Counted from the stretch's first letter, positions 6,774-15,516 are shown. The stretch: 24,959 nucleotides of DNA from Bacillota bacterium (GCA_023436485.1 JAEZIU010000243.1:1-24959), one strand, 5' to 3'. Notes: generated by a model from the letters alone, not told the origin. Numbers and translations: made by a program.

Positions 6774-8057
6774 TTATTTCTGCTTAACAACAGATAATGC
6801 CATGTGCTTAATGTCAAAGTGACTGTCAAACACATCTGTAATATAATCAAATTTCATTTTATCATAAACCTCTAAATAATCAAACATTGTAACACCCTTG
6901 AAATATAAATTTATAAATGACCTGGATATACTTTCAAGTGAGTTGAGCTGTCTCATAAATCTTCCCTTTGAAGCTTTAATAAGTCTGTTAAAAGCCTCTT
7001 CGTCAAGACCTTGTTTTTTTAATAGCTTAATTTCATTTATAATTCTATCCTGAACCTCCTCAGGATTTATAGATTCTCCTCCAAACATTGAATAAGCATA
7101 GCTTTTCTCTAAAGTAAAATCCATTTCAAAACTGGAATTTATAAGTCCCTTGTCGTACAGTTCTTCGTAAAGCTTTGAACTTTTCCCCATAATCATTGAC
7201 AGCAAAATTTTTACAGCAAGCTCATACCTCAAAATTTCAACACTTTCTAAATCAAAATTACTGTCTTTAAATCCCATATAAAATAGGGGCGTTGATACCG
7301 GCATATTTTGCTCAATATAACTTTTGTTAATATCGGTACTTTCTTTTGGGAAAATTCTTTTAATTTCCGGAGCCTTTTCCGATGTCTGTATGCAATTTTC
7401 AACCTGTTCAAAAACCTTAATGTGATCCACATCACCAACCACTGTTATTATCATATTGGAAGGATGGTAGAAGGTCTTGTAGCATTGGTACAGGGTTTCC
7501 TTTGTAATTTCACTTATACTGTCAATAGTACCCGCTATATCATACCTTACAGGGTGGTGCTTATACATTGCTTTCAGGAGATTGAAGTTTACCCGCCATC
7601 CGGGATCGTCACGGTACATATTAATTTCCTGACCTATTATCTTCTTTTCACGTTCAACACTTTCATCGGTAATATAGGGATTTTGAACAAAATTTAATAA
7701 AAGCTTGAAGTTTTCGCTGAATAAGTCCGTACATGAAAAAAGGTATACTGTTTGGTTAAAGCTTGTAAATGCATTTGGTTTTGAGCCTAAAGCGGCAAAC
7801 TTATCCATGACACTTCCGTCTTTTTGTTCAAACAGTTTGTGCTCCAGAAAATGGGCAATTCCATCAGGAACCTTTGTAGCTTCTTCTTCTCCGGGTATGA
7901 TGAATTCATTGTCTACTGAACCGTACTGGGTAGAAAATGTGGCATACTTCTTGTAGTAGCCTTTTTTAGGAATTACTATACAGGTCAACCCACTGGGATG
8001 TTCATATCGGTAAAATAATTCGTTATACTTTTTATATTCAATGGTATCAAAATTCAT
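6774..8057 (-). CDS. ymfH: M16-family zinc metallopeptidase, active member (YmfH-like)
   Basis: This is a pitrilysin-type (M16) peptidase of about 427 residues. It keeps the inverted zinc motif HxxEH as HFLEH (69-73), with the distal metal ligand Glu144 in a block reading IIGQEINMYRDDPGW. It should therefore be the catalytic half of a heterodimer whose inactive half is the preceding gene, a known arrangement in M16B peptidases. ATG 8057 is chosen because the GGAGG lying inside the longer frame (ATG 8069) is correctly placed, five bases before it. Its substrate is unknown. It starts 27 bases after its partner and is followed 24 bases later by lgt, so the pair probably acts on peptides at or near the membrane (inference). 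The gene symbol follows the Bacillus homologue. Confidence 0.88.
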   Translation of the reverse strand: MNFDTIEYKKYNELFYRYEHPSGLTCIVIPKKGYYKKYATFSTQYGSVDNEFIIPGEEEATKVPDGIAHFLEHKLFEQKDGSVMDKFAALGSKPNAFTSFNQTVYLFSCTDLFSENFKLLLNFVQNPYITDESVEREKKIIGQEINMYRDDPGWRVNFNLLKAMYKHHPVRYDIAGTIDSISEITKETLYQCYKTFYHPSNMIITVVGDVDHIKVFEQVENCIQTSEKAPEIKRIFPKESTDINKSYIEQNMPVSTPLFYMGFKDSNFDLESVEILRYELAVKILLSMIMGKSSKLYEELYDKGLINSSFEMDFTLEKSYAYSMFGGESINPEEVQDRIINEIKLLKKQGLDEEAFNRLIKASKGRFMRQLNSLESISRSFINLYFKGVTMFDYLEVYDKMKFDYITDVFDSHFDIKHMALSVVKQK

Positions 8058-8084
8058 AAGTTCCTCCATTTTCGAATAACTTTT

Positions 8085-9383
8085 TTATTTACTGCTGTGA
8101 TCTGAAGTCAAGAAATAAATCGTATCCAACTGCACCTTATCTGCTACCTTGATAATATCGTCTACCGTCACCCTGTTTATTTTTTCTACTAAAGTTTCCA
8201 TAGTATCATGTGTACCGTTAATCAACTGACTCAGATAAAAATCTACTACATAAAGCTGACTGTCTTTTAGTGACATAATTCCGGTTTTTATGGACTTCAA
8301 GGTAGCTTCATATTCATACTCCGTTATGTTCCCAGAACGTATTTCATCCAACTGTTTTATAATTATCTCCTGAGCCGTATTTTTATTATTTATATCAATA
8401 CCACTTGCAATAACCATCAAACCCTTAAACTTTTCCAACCCGGCATAGACATAGTATGCAAGCCCTGCTTTCTCACGGACGTTCTGAAAGAGCTTTGAAT
8501 GCATCCCCCCTCCCAGTAAGCCGTTAAAGACCATCAGTGAATAATAATCATTATCAGCAGGCTGTACATGTGTCCTGAAACCCATACACAGTTTTGCCTG
8601 ATTAACGTCCATTTTGTCTTCATATTCCCTTACGTCTTTAACACATTTAAGTATAATACTGGAATTCAATTTTTGAGGTGTACTTCTTTCCACAAGGGCC
8701 AGCTTTTCCTTCACAAAAGCAACAGCTTTTTCATCGATTTCTCCGGTTATAAAAATTTCTGCGGGAAGTGATGCTACTTTCTTTTTATAATGATCATAAA
8801 GCTTGTCATTAGTTATCTCACCAATTTGTTCTACAGTACCATATTCATACAGACCAAAAGGTTCGTCCTTGCACATTAGCTCATAGCATCTTTCCATGCT
8901 GTACTGGATCTTGTCATTTGTTCTGCCTTCAACAATCATTTTCAGATTGTTCTTTTCCTGCTCTACATACTGTTCATTAAACGAACCATCCTTAAGTTCA
9001 GGTCGGAAAATGATATTCATAAGAAATTCAAATGCCTTTTCAAAGTTTCTTTGGCTATCGTTAGTATACTTATCTGAAAGATATTCAAAATAAAAATGTA
9101 TTATCTGTCTCTCGCCTTTTTTTACAATACCACAGTCAAACACTGCACCGTAAAGCTTTTCAAGATATAAATTAATTTCTTTTATAGTAGGAAGCCCCTT
9201 GCAGCCTCTTCTCAATACCGAAGGAAAAAGTGCATTTAAAGCAACTGTATCCTTGTTCAAATTATCCTGAAAGAAAAAGTTAATTGTATTTGTTTTAAAT
9301 CTATTTGAATTAATATTGTAAACCTCTATTCCGTTCTTCTCAAACAATTTGCATAGCTTTTCCTCTACATGGGTACCGATCAT
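8085..9383 (-). CDS. ymfF: M16-family peptidase-like protein, catalytically inactive member (YmfF-like)
   Basis: This 432-residue M16 fold protein lacks HxxEH: where the active protein has its zinc motif, this one reads SVLRRGCKGLPT. It retains other M16 features, including GGGMHSKLFQNVREKAGLAYYVYAG in the C-terminal half, the R/Y-containing region that completes the active site of the partner in two-subunit M16 enzymes. Loss of the metal site in one subunit is typical of YmfF-like proteins, so this is not a mutation of concern. It is the first gene of the operon: AGGAGG stands five bases before ATG 9383 and a promoter-like element lies upstream. Confidence 0.82.
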   Translation of the reverse strand: MIGTHVEEKLCKLFEKNGIEVYNINSNRFKTNTINFFFQDNLNKDTVALNALFPSVLRRGCKGLPTIKEINLYLEKLYGAVFDCGIVKKGERQIIHFYFEYLSDKYTNDSQRNFEKAFEFLMNIIFRPELKDGSFNEQYVEQEKNNLKMIVEGRTNDKIQYSMERCYELMCKDEPFGLYEYGTVEQIGEITNDKLYDHYKKKVASLPAEIFITGEIDEKAVAFVKEKLALVERSTPQKLNSSIILKCVKDVREYEDKMDVNQAKLCMGFRTHVQPADNDYYSLMVFNGLLGGGMHSKLFQNVREKAGLAYYVYAGLEKFKGLMVIASGIDINNKNTAQEIIIKQLDEIRSGNITEYEYEATLKSIKTGIMSLKDSQLYVVDFYLSQLINGTHDTMETLVEKINRVTVDDIIKVADKVQLDTIYFLTSDHSSK

Positions 9384-9432
9384 AAATACCTCCTTTAATT
9401 ACAAATTATAGAATTTTTTCTTATCATTATAT

Positions 9433-9462
9433 AGTATAATAAAATTTTTCGTATATATTCAA
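9433..9462 (-). promoter_or_regulatory. Possible promoter of the M16-lgt-rodA operon
   Basis: TTGAAT (9462-9457), 18 bases and TATACT (9438-9433) lie about 50 bases before the first gene; two further TATAAT-like boxes follow closer to the gene. The whole 9384-9554 divergent gap is very AT-rich, so such boxes are expected by chance and the exact promoter is uncertain. I saw no clear promoter for the plus-strand gene that leaves this same gap. Confidence 0.4.
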
Positions 9463-9554
9463 GTTATACAAGGTTATTAAGTAATTAAATATGTCATAAA
9501 TGCTAATAATAGAATTGATTAAATAAAGTTTTTATATAAAAGGGAGGGGTATAT

Positions 9555-9731
9555 TTGAACGGACGAAACAGAAAATATGCAAGAACAACAAAAAAATGCC
9601 AGCAACTACCTGATGCATCTGAAGATACAGAATTTTCACTTTCTACTACAATGGCTTTAGGAATTGTCGGAGGAGCTTTTCTAATCGGCATGGTATCGGG
9701 AACACTGGTCTCTATGTGTAAAAGAGTATAA
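9555..9731 (+). CDS. Unrecognised small single-pass membrane protein (58 aa)
   Basis: The only gene I support on the plus strand. A very strong ribosome binding site (AGGGAGGGG, 9541-9549) precedes a TTG start at 9555 by five bases, and the frame ends in TAA just before a strong terminator. The protein has a basic N-terminus (NGRNRKYARTTKK), a short acidic middle and a glycine-rich hydrophobic helix at about residues 33-54, with GG and small-residue spacings, ending in CKRV. Such helices often pack against another helix. I do not recognise a family and claim no function. It is divergent from the M16 operon and convergent with the ABC exporter. The minus-strand frame over the same stretch has no ribosome binding site. 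Confidence 0.65.
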   Translation: MNGRNRKYARTTKKCQQLPDASEDTEFSLSTTMALGIVGGAFLIGMVSGTLVSMCKRV

Positions 9732-9746
9732 TATAGGCGTATAAAA

Positions 9747-9788
9747 TTTTAAGCGGCCAAGCTCTTTAAATAGGCTGGCCGCTTAAAA
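9747..9788. terminator. Bidirectional terminator between the small gene and the ABC exporter
   Basis: TTTTAAGCGGCCA (9747-9759) and TGGCCGCTTAAAA (9776-9788) form a perfect 13-bp stem with a GC core flanked by A/T runs on both sides. It can end transcription of the plus-strand small gene (stop at 9731) and of the minus-strand exporter operon (stop at 9799). Confidence 0.9.
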
Positions 9789-9798
9789 GTAAGTATTT

Positions 9799-11016
9799 CT
9801 ATTCGTACCTGAGTGATTCTATCGGATCAAGGTCTGCTGCCCGTTTTGCAGGATAAACTCCAAACAACAATCCCAGAGCAATAGATCCCATAAAAGCAAG
9901 TACGATTACCTGTATGTTTAGAACCGGTGGAATTTTTACAAGTGACGAAATCACAAATCCACCCAAAATACCCATAATTATACCAATCGCACCACTTATT
10001 CCAGTAAGGATAATTGACTCGGTTATAAATTGTATTACTATATCGCGTTTTCTGGCACCTAATGCCTTTCTTACCCCTATCTCCCTTATACGCTCGGTAA
10101 CAGAAACCAGAAGTATATTTACTATACCTATACCTCCAACGATTAATGTAATTACCGCTATAACCAGAAGAACTGTAGATATAACATTTAGTACTGTATT
10201 TAAACCCTCCTGAAAATCAGAATTAAATTGTATTGTATACTTATCCTTATTTCCATGCCTATTTTCAAGGGTTTTTATTATTTCATCTGCAATTTTTTTC
10301 AGAGTAGTCTTATCCTTTTCATCTACCGAAATATAAATGTAGTTAAACTGGTCTGAATCAGGATAATATGACTGAAGCGTAGTCATAGGAACAGTTAGTT
10401 TTACCGGTTTGCTTTCATTATCAATCATTGCTCCGAAGGGAGTTTCTTCAATTTTTGTAACCCCTATTACTCTTAGTCTTAAAGTACTTCCTGAGCCAAG
10501 CGTGACCTTTAGTTTTTGACCAATGGGATTTTGCTTTCCAAAATTGGCTTTTGCAAATTCTTCATCGATTACAACTACATTTGATCTGGTAGAATTATCT
10601 ATCTCATTTATCATTCTACCCTGAGCCATATCAACAGGTACAATGTCCTTATACTGAGATGATATACCATTTATACTTGCATTTCTTGTTTTATTATCAA
10701 GTCGAAGGGTTCCGGATCTGCTAATGTTAGTTCCGATATTTTTTATCTCTTTAACGCCTTTACTTATAGCCTTTAAATCCTCACTAGCCAGCATATCATT
10801 TGTACTCAGGCTGTCTGTCTTATAAGATACGATTAGTATGTTTGCTCCGATTTTTGCAAATTCGCTGTCCACATAGCTTTGGGTCGCATTTCCGATTGCT
10901 ACGATAGTTATAACCGAAAACACACCCATAATTATACCGATCATTGTCAGGACGGAACGGAGCTTGTTTGCTCTAAGACTCGATAAAGCCTGTTTAAAGC
11001 TTTCCATTATATTCAT
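9799..11016 (-). CDS. ABC transporter permease, MacB/FtsX type
   Basis: Membrane subunit of a three-part exporter of the MacB (type VII ABC) superfamily. One membrane helix near the N-terminus, after SLRANKLRSVLTMIGIIMG, is followed by a large extracytoplasmic domain (about 45-265) of the MacB_PCD type. Three C-terminal helices complete it, with the conserved blocks VGGIGIVNILLVSVTERIREIG and RKALGARK, and YPAKRAADLDPIESLRYE at the end. ATG 11016 is preferred, with GGAGGA 11 bases upstream; a longer frame from TTG 11034 has no proper ribosome binding site. It ends 11 bases before a strong terminator and is the last gene of the ABC-MFP-permease group. Substrate unknown: MacB relatives export peptides, antibiotics or lipopeptides, or act as mechanotransmitters. 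Confidence 0.92.
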   Translation of the reverse strand: MNIMESFKQALSSLRANKLRSVLTMIGIIMGVFSVITIVAIGNATQSYVDSEFAKIGANILIVSYKTDSLSTNDMLASEDLKAISKGVKEIKNIGTNISRSGTLRLDNKTRNASINGISSQYKDIVPVDMAQGRMINEIDNSTRSNVVVIDEEFAKANFGKQNPIGQKLKVTLGSGSTLRLRVIGVTKIEETPFGAMIDNESKPVKLTVPMTTLQSYYPDSDQFNYIYISVDEKDKTTLKKIADEIIKTLENRHGNKDKYTIQFNSDFQEGLNTVLNVISTVLLVIAVITLIVGGIGIVNILLVSVTERIREIGVRKALGARKRDIVIQFITESIILTGISGAIGIIMGILGGFVISSLVKIPPVLNIQVIVLAFMGSIALGLLFGVYPAKRAADLDPIESLRYE

Positions 11017-11043
11017 TTTCTGTTTATCCTCCAATCCCGTTTA

Positions 11044-12381
11044 CTAATCTTTAATTTTAACACGGGCTCCGTCCTTATAAGCAGGGTTTGGATTCATAAC
11101 CACAAGGTCGCCTTCCTTTAATCCTCCTCCTACCAATTCTGCTTTCATATCAGAAGTTGTGCCAAGCTCAATTTTCTTTTTCTGCATGGTCTTTTTGTCA
11201 GGGCTTATTACAAATACATACTTACTGTCATCCTTATCCTGACCAAGCATATCCAGATCCACAGTTAGGACATTTGAAATATCCACAGTCTTAATATCAC
11301 AGCTTACAGTAATACCAGGCTTTATAGATGTAGTAATCTTATCAATGCTGATTACTACAGGAATAACCGTTTCAGAAGAACCTGTGTTGGTTGTATTTGC
11401 TTTTGCAATGGGAGCTACACTTTTGACCTTACCTGTAACTTCTTCTGATTCAGCAATAGAATCACCGCTTATTTCCACGGCTTGTCCCGGCTTCAAAAGT
11501 TTCGCATTAAATTCATTAATATTAAGTTTAACTTCCAACTTATCAGGATTAATAACCACAAATACAGGCTGTCCTGCCATTGTGTATGAACCTTCTGCAA
11601 CATTCACCTGAGATACAATTCCGTCCATTGTACTGAACATTGAAGCCTTATATTTCTTAATCTTGTTTTCAAGGTCCTTAATTGCAACTTCTGTTGTTTG
11701 TATTGCAATCTGTTGTGACTCAATATCTAATTGTTGTGTTGCTTTTGATTTACTGTTTGTTTTGTTGGTCTCGTTTTGGGCATCTTTCTTCGCCTGAAGT
11801 GTGAATTTTGCAACACTCAACATGTCTTCAGCATCTTTTAATGTGTTTTCAGCACTATCAAGTTCAACCTTTGATATAGCCTCTGAATCGTATAAAGCCT
11901 TTTTCTCGTTGCGGTTTTTAAGTGCCTGTTCATATGCTCTCTGTTTTGAAGCAACATCGTTTTGTGCTGCCTTTATTTCGTTTTGATTATTTACCGTACT
12001 GATTGTTGTATCAGCTGACATAGCCTTTCTTAATAGCAGTTCCTGACTTTTCTTCTGGAGCTTTTGAGTTTCAAGCTGGGTGTTCATGTCATCCAGGTCT
12101 ATATCTGCAAGCTTTTGTCCTTTTTTAACGGTGTCATTCTGCTTTACATAAAGCTTGGTTACTTTCACCGGATTATCAATGTACACCTCTGATTTTTCTA
12201 TTTCAGACACTGTACCATTTGCAGAAATAAATGAACTGACATCACCTTTTTTTATTTCACCTGTCTGTACTGTAAAAACAGTACCTGAACCGACTGATCC
12301 GGCATTTTTCACTATACCGACAGTAATCAGAGCCACTACAACAACTGCCAGACTCACCCCAATAATTATCTTCTTTTTCAT
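11044..12381 (-). CDS. Membrane-fusion (HlyD/MacA-like) subunit of ABC exporter
   Basis: Extracytoplasmic adaptor protein of an ABC exporter. One N-terminal membrane anchor (about residues 4-24) is followed by a first half lipoyl-like segment around VTKLYVKQNDTVKKGQKLADID. A long alpha-helical coiled coil rich in Lys, Gln, Asn and Glu comes next (about 95-235), then the second half lipoyl segment (STMDGIVSQVNVAEGSYTMAGQP) and beta-barrel domains. At about 445 residues it is of usual size. ATG 12381 has GGAGG five bases upstream; the frame extends further but without a better start. In Gram-positive cells such adaptors do not reach an outer membrane, and probably organise the permease or bind substrate outside the membrane. 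It lies between its ATPase and permease genes. Confidence 0.9.
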   Translation of the reverse strand: MKKKIIIGVSLAVVVVALITVGIVKNAGSVGSGTVFTVQTGEIKKGDVSSFISANGTVSEIEKSEVYIDNPVKVTKLYVKQNDTVKKGQKLADIDLDDMNTQLETQKLQKKSQELLLRKAMSADTTISTVNNQNEIKAAQNDVASKQRAYEQALKNRNEKKALYDSEAISKVELDSAENTLKDAEDMLSVAKFTLQAKKDAQNETNKTNSKSKATQQLDIESQQIAIQTTEVAIKDLENKIKKYKASMFSTMDGIVSQVNVAEGSYTMAGQPVFVVINPDKLEVKLNINEFNAKLLKPGQAVEISGDSIAESEEVTGKVKSVAPIAKANTTNTGSSETVIPVVISIDKITTSIKPGITVSCDIKTVDISNVLTVDLDMLGQDKDDSKYVFVISPDKKTMQKKKIELGTTSDMKAELVGGGLKEGDLVVMNPNPAYKDGARVKIKD

Positions 12382-12439
12382 TTTAACCTCCATGGCCACT
12401 TACTGCGGCAAAAATTTTATATCTATAGGGAATCAGTTT

Positions 12440-13168
12440 CTAAGCTTCTTCCTTGTACTGACTTAATACAATTCTTGCGTCAAGAGGGCTTTGGACTGTT
12501 TCATCGCTTCTGAGCATACCGTCTTTAAATCGTAATACTCTTTTGGTATGCTCTGCAATGTCCGGTTCGTGAGTTACAAGTACAATAGTAACTCCTTCAC
12601 GGTTCAAATCCTGAAATACCGTCATTATTTCTTCCCCTGCCGTACTGTCAAGATTGCCTGTTGGTTCATCTGCAAGTATTATGGCAGGAGAATTGACAAG
12701 GGATCTGGCTATAGCAACCCTCTGTTTCTGTCCTCCTGACATTTCGTTTGGCTTGTGATGAACCCTTTTCTCAAGGCCAACTCTTTCCAATGCCAGCATA
12801 GCTCTTTTACGCCTTTCCTTTGCACCTACTCCGGCATATATCATTGGAAGCTCAACATTTTGCAATGCAGTAATTCTTGGAAGTAGATTAAACGATTGAA
12901 AAACAAAACCGATTTTACGATTTCTTACCTTTGCCAGTTCAATTTCGTTCAGTGTTGAAATATTGACACCGTCCAGCCAGTACTCACCTGCAGTGGATTT
13001 GTCAAGACAGCCTATTATGTTCATTAATGTTGATTTTCCCGAACCGGAAGGCCCCATAATTGCAACAAATTCTTCTTTGTTTATATTTACATTGACATTC
13101 CTTAACGCCTCAACCTCTATCTGCCCATTTTTATAGACCTTGCCTAAATCCTTTATTGATATTATCAA
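12440..13168 (-). CDS. ABC transporter ATP-binding protein, MacB/LolD type
   Basis: Cytoplasmic ATPase that powers the exporter encoded by the next two genes. The 242 residues contain Walker A GPSGSGKST (39-47), Q-loop VFQSFNLLP, signature MSGGQKQRVAIARSL, Walker B AIILADEPTGNLD and the switch His in LVTHEP, all intact. I place the start at TTG 13168 (protein begins MIISIKDLGKVYKNG), where AGGGGGG lies eight bases upstream; the longer frame from 13201 would overlap hypE and include that ribosome binding site. Only 26 bases separate it from hypE with no terminator, so it is probably transcribed with the hyp genes, although a functional link is not shown by the sequence. Confidence 0.93.
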   Translation of the reverse strand: MIISIKDLGKVYKNGQIEVEALRNVNVNINKEEFVAIMGPSGSGKSTLMNIIGCLDKSTAGEYWLDGVNISTLNEIELAKVRNRKIGFVFQSFNLLPRITALQNVELPMIYAGVGAKERRKRAMLALERVGLEKRVHHKPNEMSGGQKQRVAIARSLVNSPAIILADEPTGNLDSTAGEEIMTVFQDLNREGVTIVLVTHEPDIAEHTKRVLRFKDGMLRSDETVQSPLDARIVLSQYKEEA

Positions 13169-13194
13169 GTTCCTCGCCCCCCTCAAAACAATTA

Positions 13195-14208
13195 TTAGCA
13201 TATACGTGGGAGCTGATCCCCTGCAAGAACACTAATAATTCTGCTTCCGCCACTGAGTGCCTTTAGCAGAACCTTGGGTTGTCCTGCTTCAGTCACCTCT
13301 CCAATTATCCTTGCATCTTTTCCGTATTTGTTATTATGAAGTGCTTCTAATACTTTATCCGCCTTATCCTCACTAACAAAGCAGAGCATTTTACCCTCAT
13401 TCGCCATATATAAAGGGTCCATACCCAAAAGTTCGCAGACTCCCTGAACCTCACGCTTCACAGGCAAGCTGTCTTCCCTTATTAAAATGGAAACATTACT
13501 CTGAACAGCTATCTCATTAAGGGTTGTGGCAACTCCACCCCTTGTAGGGTCTCTTAAAACATGAACGTCAGGTACAACAGCCAGTATATCCTCCACCATG
13601 CCCGATAATGGAGCACAGTCACTCTTTATATCAGCATTAAAGCCTATGCTTTCCCTCTCAAGAAAAATACTACTTCCATGGTCGCCTATAGTGCCTGATA
13701 TTATGATTTTGTCCCCAACTTTTGCATTTCTGCCGGAAATGTTCAATCCATCGGGTATAACTCCTATACCTGAAGTATTTATGAATATTTTGTCCGCAGC
13801 ACCCTTTTGAACAACCTTTGTGTCACCTGTTACAATTTTGACGCCACATTCCCGAGCAGTAACACTCATAGCTTCAACTATCTTTTCAAGCTCATCCATG
13901 TCAAAGCCCTCTTCAATAATGAATCCGCAGCTTAAATAAAGTGGCTTGGCTCCGCTTGTTGCCAAATCATTTACCGTGCCGCATACTGCCAGTTTGCCTA
14001 TGTTACCGCCATTAAAAAATATTGGAGTAACAACAAAACTGTCAGTAGTAAATACCAAATTCCTTGCGTCACCTATATCCAATCTTGCACTGTCATCTCC
14101 CTGTGTCAGAATATCATTACTAAAGTGCTTCTTAAATGTTTGTTCAATTAGCCTAGAAGTAGCTACTCCGCCGCTACCATGGGCTATGGTTATCATATTC
14201 TTTTCCAT
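13195..14208 (-). CDS. hypE: Hydrogenase maturation protein HypE
   Basis: HypE receives a carbamoyl group from HypF on its C-terminal cysteine and dehydrates it to a thiocyanate, the source of the cyanide ligands of the [NiFe]-hydrogenase iron. The protein (337 residues) ends in the diagnostic PRIC, with Cys337 as the carrier. Other family blocks are AHGSGG near the start, FTTDSFVVTP, GTIGDHGSSIFLERE and RDPTRGGVATTLNE, the PurM/ThiL-like ATP fold. The start is ATG 14208: GGAGG five bases upstream overlaps the last codons and stop of hypD, so the two are translationally coupled. The longer frame from 14238 has no ribosome binding site. Confidence 0.97.
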   Translation of the reverse strand: MEKNMITIAHGSGGVATSRLIEQTFKKHFSNDILTQGDDSARLDIGDARNLVFTTDSFVVTPIFFNGGNIGKLAVCGTVNDLATSGAKPLYLSCGFIIEEGFDMDELEKIVEAMSVTARECGVKIVTGDTKVVQKGAADKIFINTSGIGVIPDGLNISGRNAKVGDKIIISGTIGDHGSSIFLERESIGFNADIKSDCAPLSGMVEDILAVVPDVHVLRDPTRGGVATTLNEIAVQSNVSILIREDSLPVKREVQGVCELLGMDPLYMANEGKMLCFVSEDKADKVLEALHNNKYGKDARIIGEVTEAGQPKVLLKALSGGSRIISVLAGDQLPRIC

Positions 14209-14209
14209 T

Positions 14210-15295
14210 TTATCCTCCGTATTTGTAATAGGCTGCACAGGTGCCTTCTGATGAAACCATGCATGAACCTACAGGGTTTTCCGGAGTACATCTTTTTTTG
14301 AAGAGTTTACAGTCTCCGGGACGTTTTTTTCCTTTCAGAACCTCTCCGCACAGACATCCTTTTGGCTCAGGTGTATCCTTAGTCTTTATTTCAAACTTTT
14401 TAGCCGTATCGAACATCTCATATTCTTTTACAATCCCCAAACCCGACTTGGGAATGACCCCTATACCACGCCATACAGCATCTACAGGTTCGAAAACCTC
14501 GTACATTTTTTGCTGTGCTTTGACGTTCCCTTCCTTTGATACAATTCTTGAATACATATTTTCCAAAACGATATTTCCATTTGTAATATTGTCTACCATT
14601 ACCTTGATGGAATACAGTATATCCAATGGTTCAAAGCCTGCCACTACACCAGCCTTTTCCATATTATACGCCACATGAGAGAAAAAGTCTGTGCCTATTA
14701 TTGCAGCAACATGTCCGGGATACAAAAATCCGTCAATCTGTAGTTCATTGTCGCCTGCCAGAGTTTTGATTGCTTCGGGCATTGTCTTGTTTGCAGTTAG
14801 AACTGAATAATTCTTAATGCCCTCACTTCTTGCCTTTGACACAGAAAGTGCTATTACCGGCGTTGTGGTTTCAAACCCAACTGATAAAAAAACAACCTCC
14901 TTGTCTGGATTCTCTCTCGCCAATTCCACTGCGTTAAGCGGAGAATATACCATTTGGACGTTGCTGCCTTGGGCTTTCTTGTGAATTAGTGTACTGTTAT
15001 TCCCGGGAATTCTCATCATATCGCCGAAAGTAGTAATAATAACATTTTTGTTATCTGCAAGTTCTGTTGCACTGTCAATATATGACGTAGGCGTTACACA
15101 GACAGGACAACCCGGCCCGGAAATAAGTTCTATCTGCGGGGGAAGAAGTGACCGAAGTCCATATCTTGAAATAGCCATTGTATGGGTACCGCACACTTCC
15201 ATTATCTTCAATCTGCGTCCAGAGTAGCCTTGCAGGCTTTGCACAATTTTGCCTATAACTTCACTGTCCCTGAATTCATCTATATAGTTTCTCAT
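14210..15295 (-). CDS. hypD: Hydrogenase maturation protein HypD (Fe-S scaffold)
   Basis: HypD is the iron-sulfur scaffold which, with HypC, carries the iron while CN and CO ligands are attached. The 361 residues show CGTHTMAISRYGLRSLLP (Cys35), GPGCPVCVTP (Cys63 and Cys66) and a cysteine-rich C-terminus with GCLCGEVLKG, CKLFKKRC and SCMVSSEGTC, which holds the [4Fe-4S] ligands. These are the full set expected for an active protein. Its ATG overlaps the hypC stop by four bases (ATGA), so translation of HypC and HypD, which form a complex, is coupled. The hypE ribosome binding site lies in its last codons. Confidence 0.97.
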   Translation of the reverse strand: MRNYIDEFRDSEVIGKIVQSLQGYSGRRLKIMEVCGTHTMAISRYGLRSLLPPQIELISGPGCPVCVTPTSYIDSATELADNKNVIITTFGDMMRIPGNNSTLIHKKAQGSNVQMVYSPLNAVELARENPDKEVVFLSVGFETTTPVIALSVSKARSEGIKNYSVLTANKTMPEAIKTLAGDNELQIDGFLYPGHVAAIIGTDFFSHVAYNMEKAGVVAGFEPLDILYSIKVMVDNITNGNIVLENMYSRIVSKEGNVKAQQKMYEVFEPVDAVWRGIGVIPKSGLGIVKEYEMFDTAKKFEIKTKDTPEPKGCLCGEVLKGKKRPGDCKLFKKRCTPENPVGSCMVSSEGTCAAYYKYGG

Positions 15296-15516
15296 TTAAT
15301 GCCAAGCTCCTTTATTTCATTGAATATATCTATTGTTTTAAGTGCCTCCTCCTCATCAAGAACCTGTATGGCACATCCTGCATGCACAAGAACGTAGTCT
15401 CCTACCTTTACATTTTCCAAAAGCTCTATAGAAACCTTGTTAGTTACTCCCATCATTTCTACATTACTGCTGTTTCCATCAATACTTACAACCTTTGCAG
15501 GTAATCCCAAACACAT
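15292..15516 (-). CDS. hypC: Hydrogenase assembly chaperone HypC/HupF
   Basis: HypC is a small chaperone that binds iron with HypD and delivers the Fe(CN)2CO unit to the hydrogenase large subunit precursor. At 74 residues it is of normal size and starts with the family signature MCLGLPAKV; Cys2, exposed after removal of Met1, is the essential ligand. HAGCAIQVLDEEEA further on is also typical. AGGAGG lies eight bases before the ATG. It overlaps hypD by four bases and has its own predicted promoter in the 130-base gap after hypF. Confidence 0.97.
   Translation of the reverse strand: MCLGLPAKVVSIDGNSSNVEMMGVTNKVSIELLENVKVGDYVLVHAGCAIQVLDEEEALKTIDIFNEIKELGIK

Noticed and set aside
7308..7697. 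Plus-strand 129-codon frame opposite the active M16 peptidase
   Set aside because: Shadow of a gene with intact catalytic motifs; no Shine-Dalgarno.
8085..9383. Missing HxxEH in the first M16 gene as a sign of a pseudogene
   Set aside because: The frame is full length and the inactive-subunit form is normal for YmfF-type partners.
9503..9691. Minus-strand 62-codon frame opposite the small plus-strand gene
   Set aside because: No ribosome binding site, whereas the plus-strand frame has an excellent one and ends at a terminator.
14241..14678. Plus-strand 145-codon frame opposite hypD
   Set aside because: Antisense shadow of a fully conserved hypD; no ribosome binding site or recognisable protein features.
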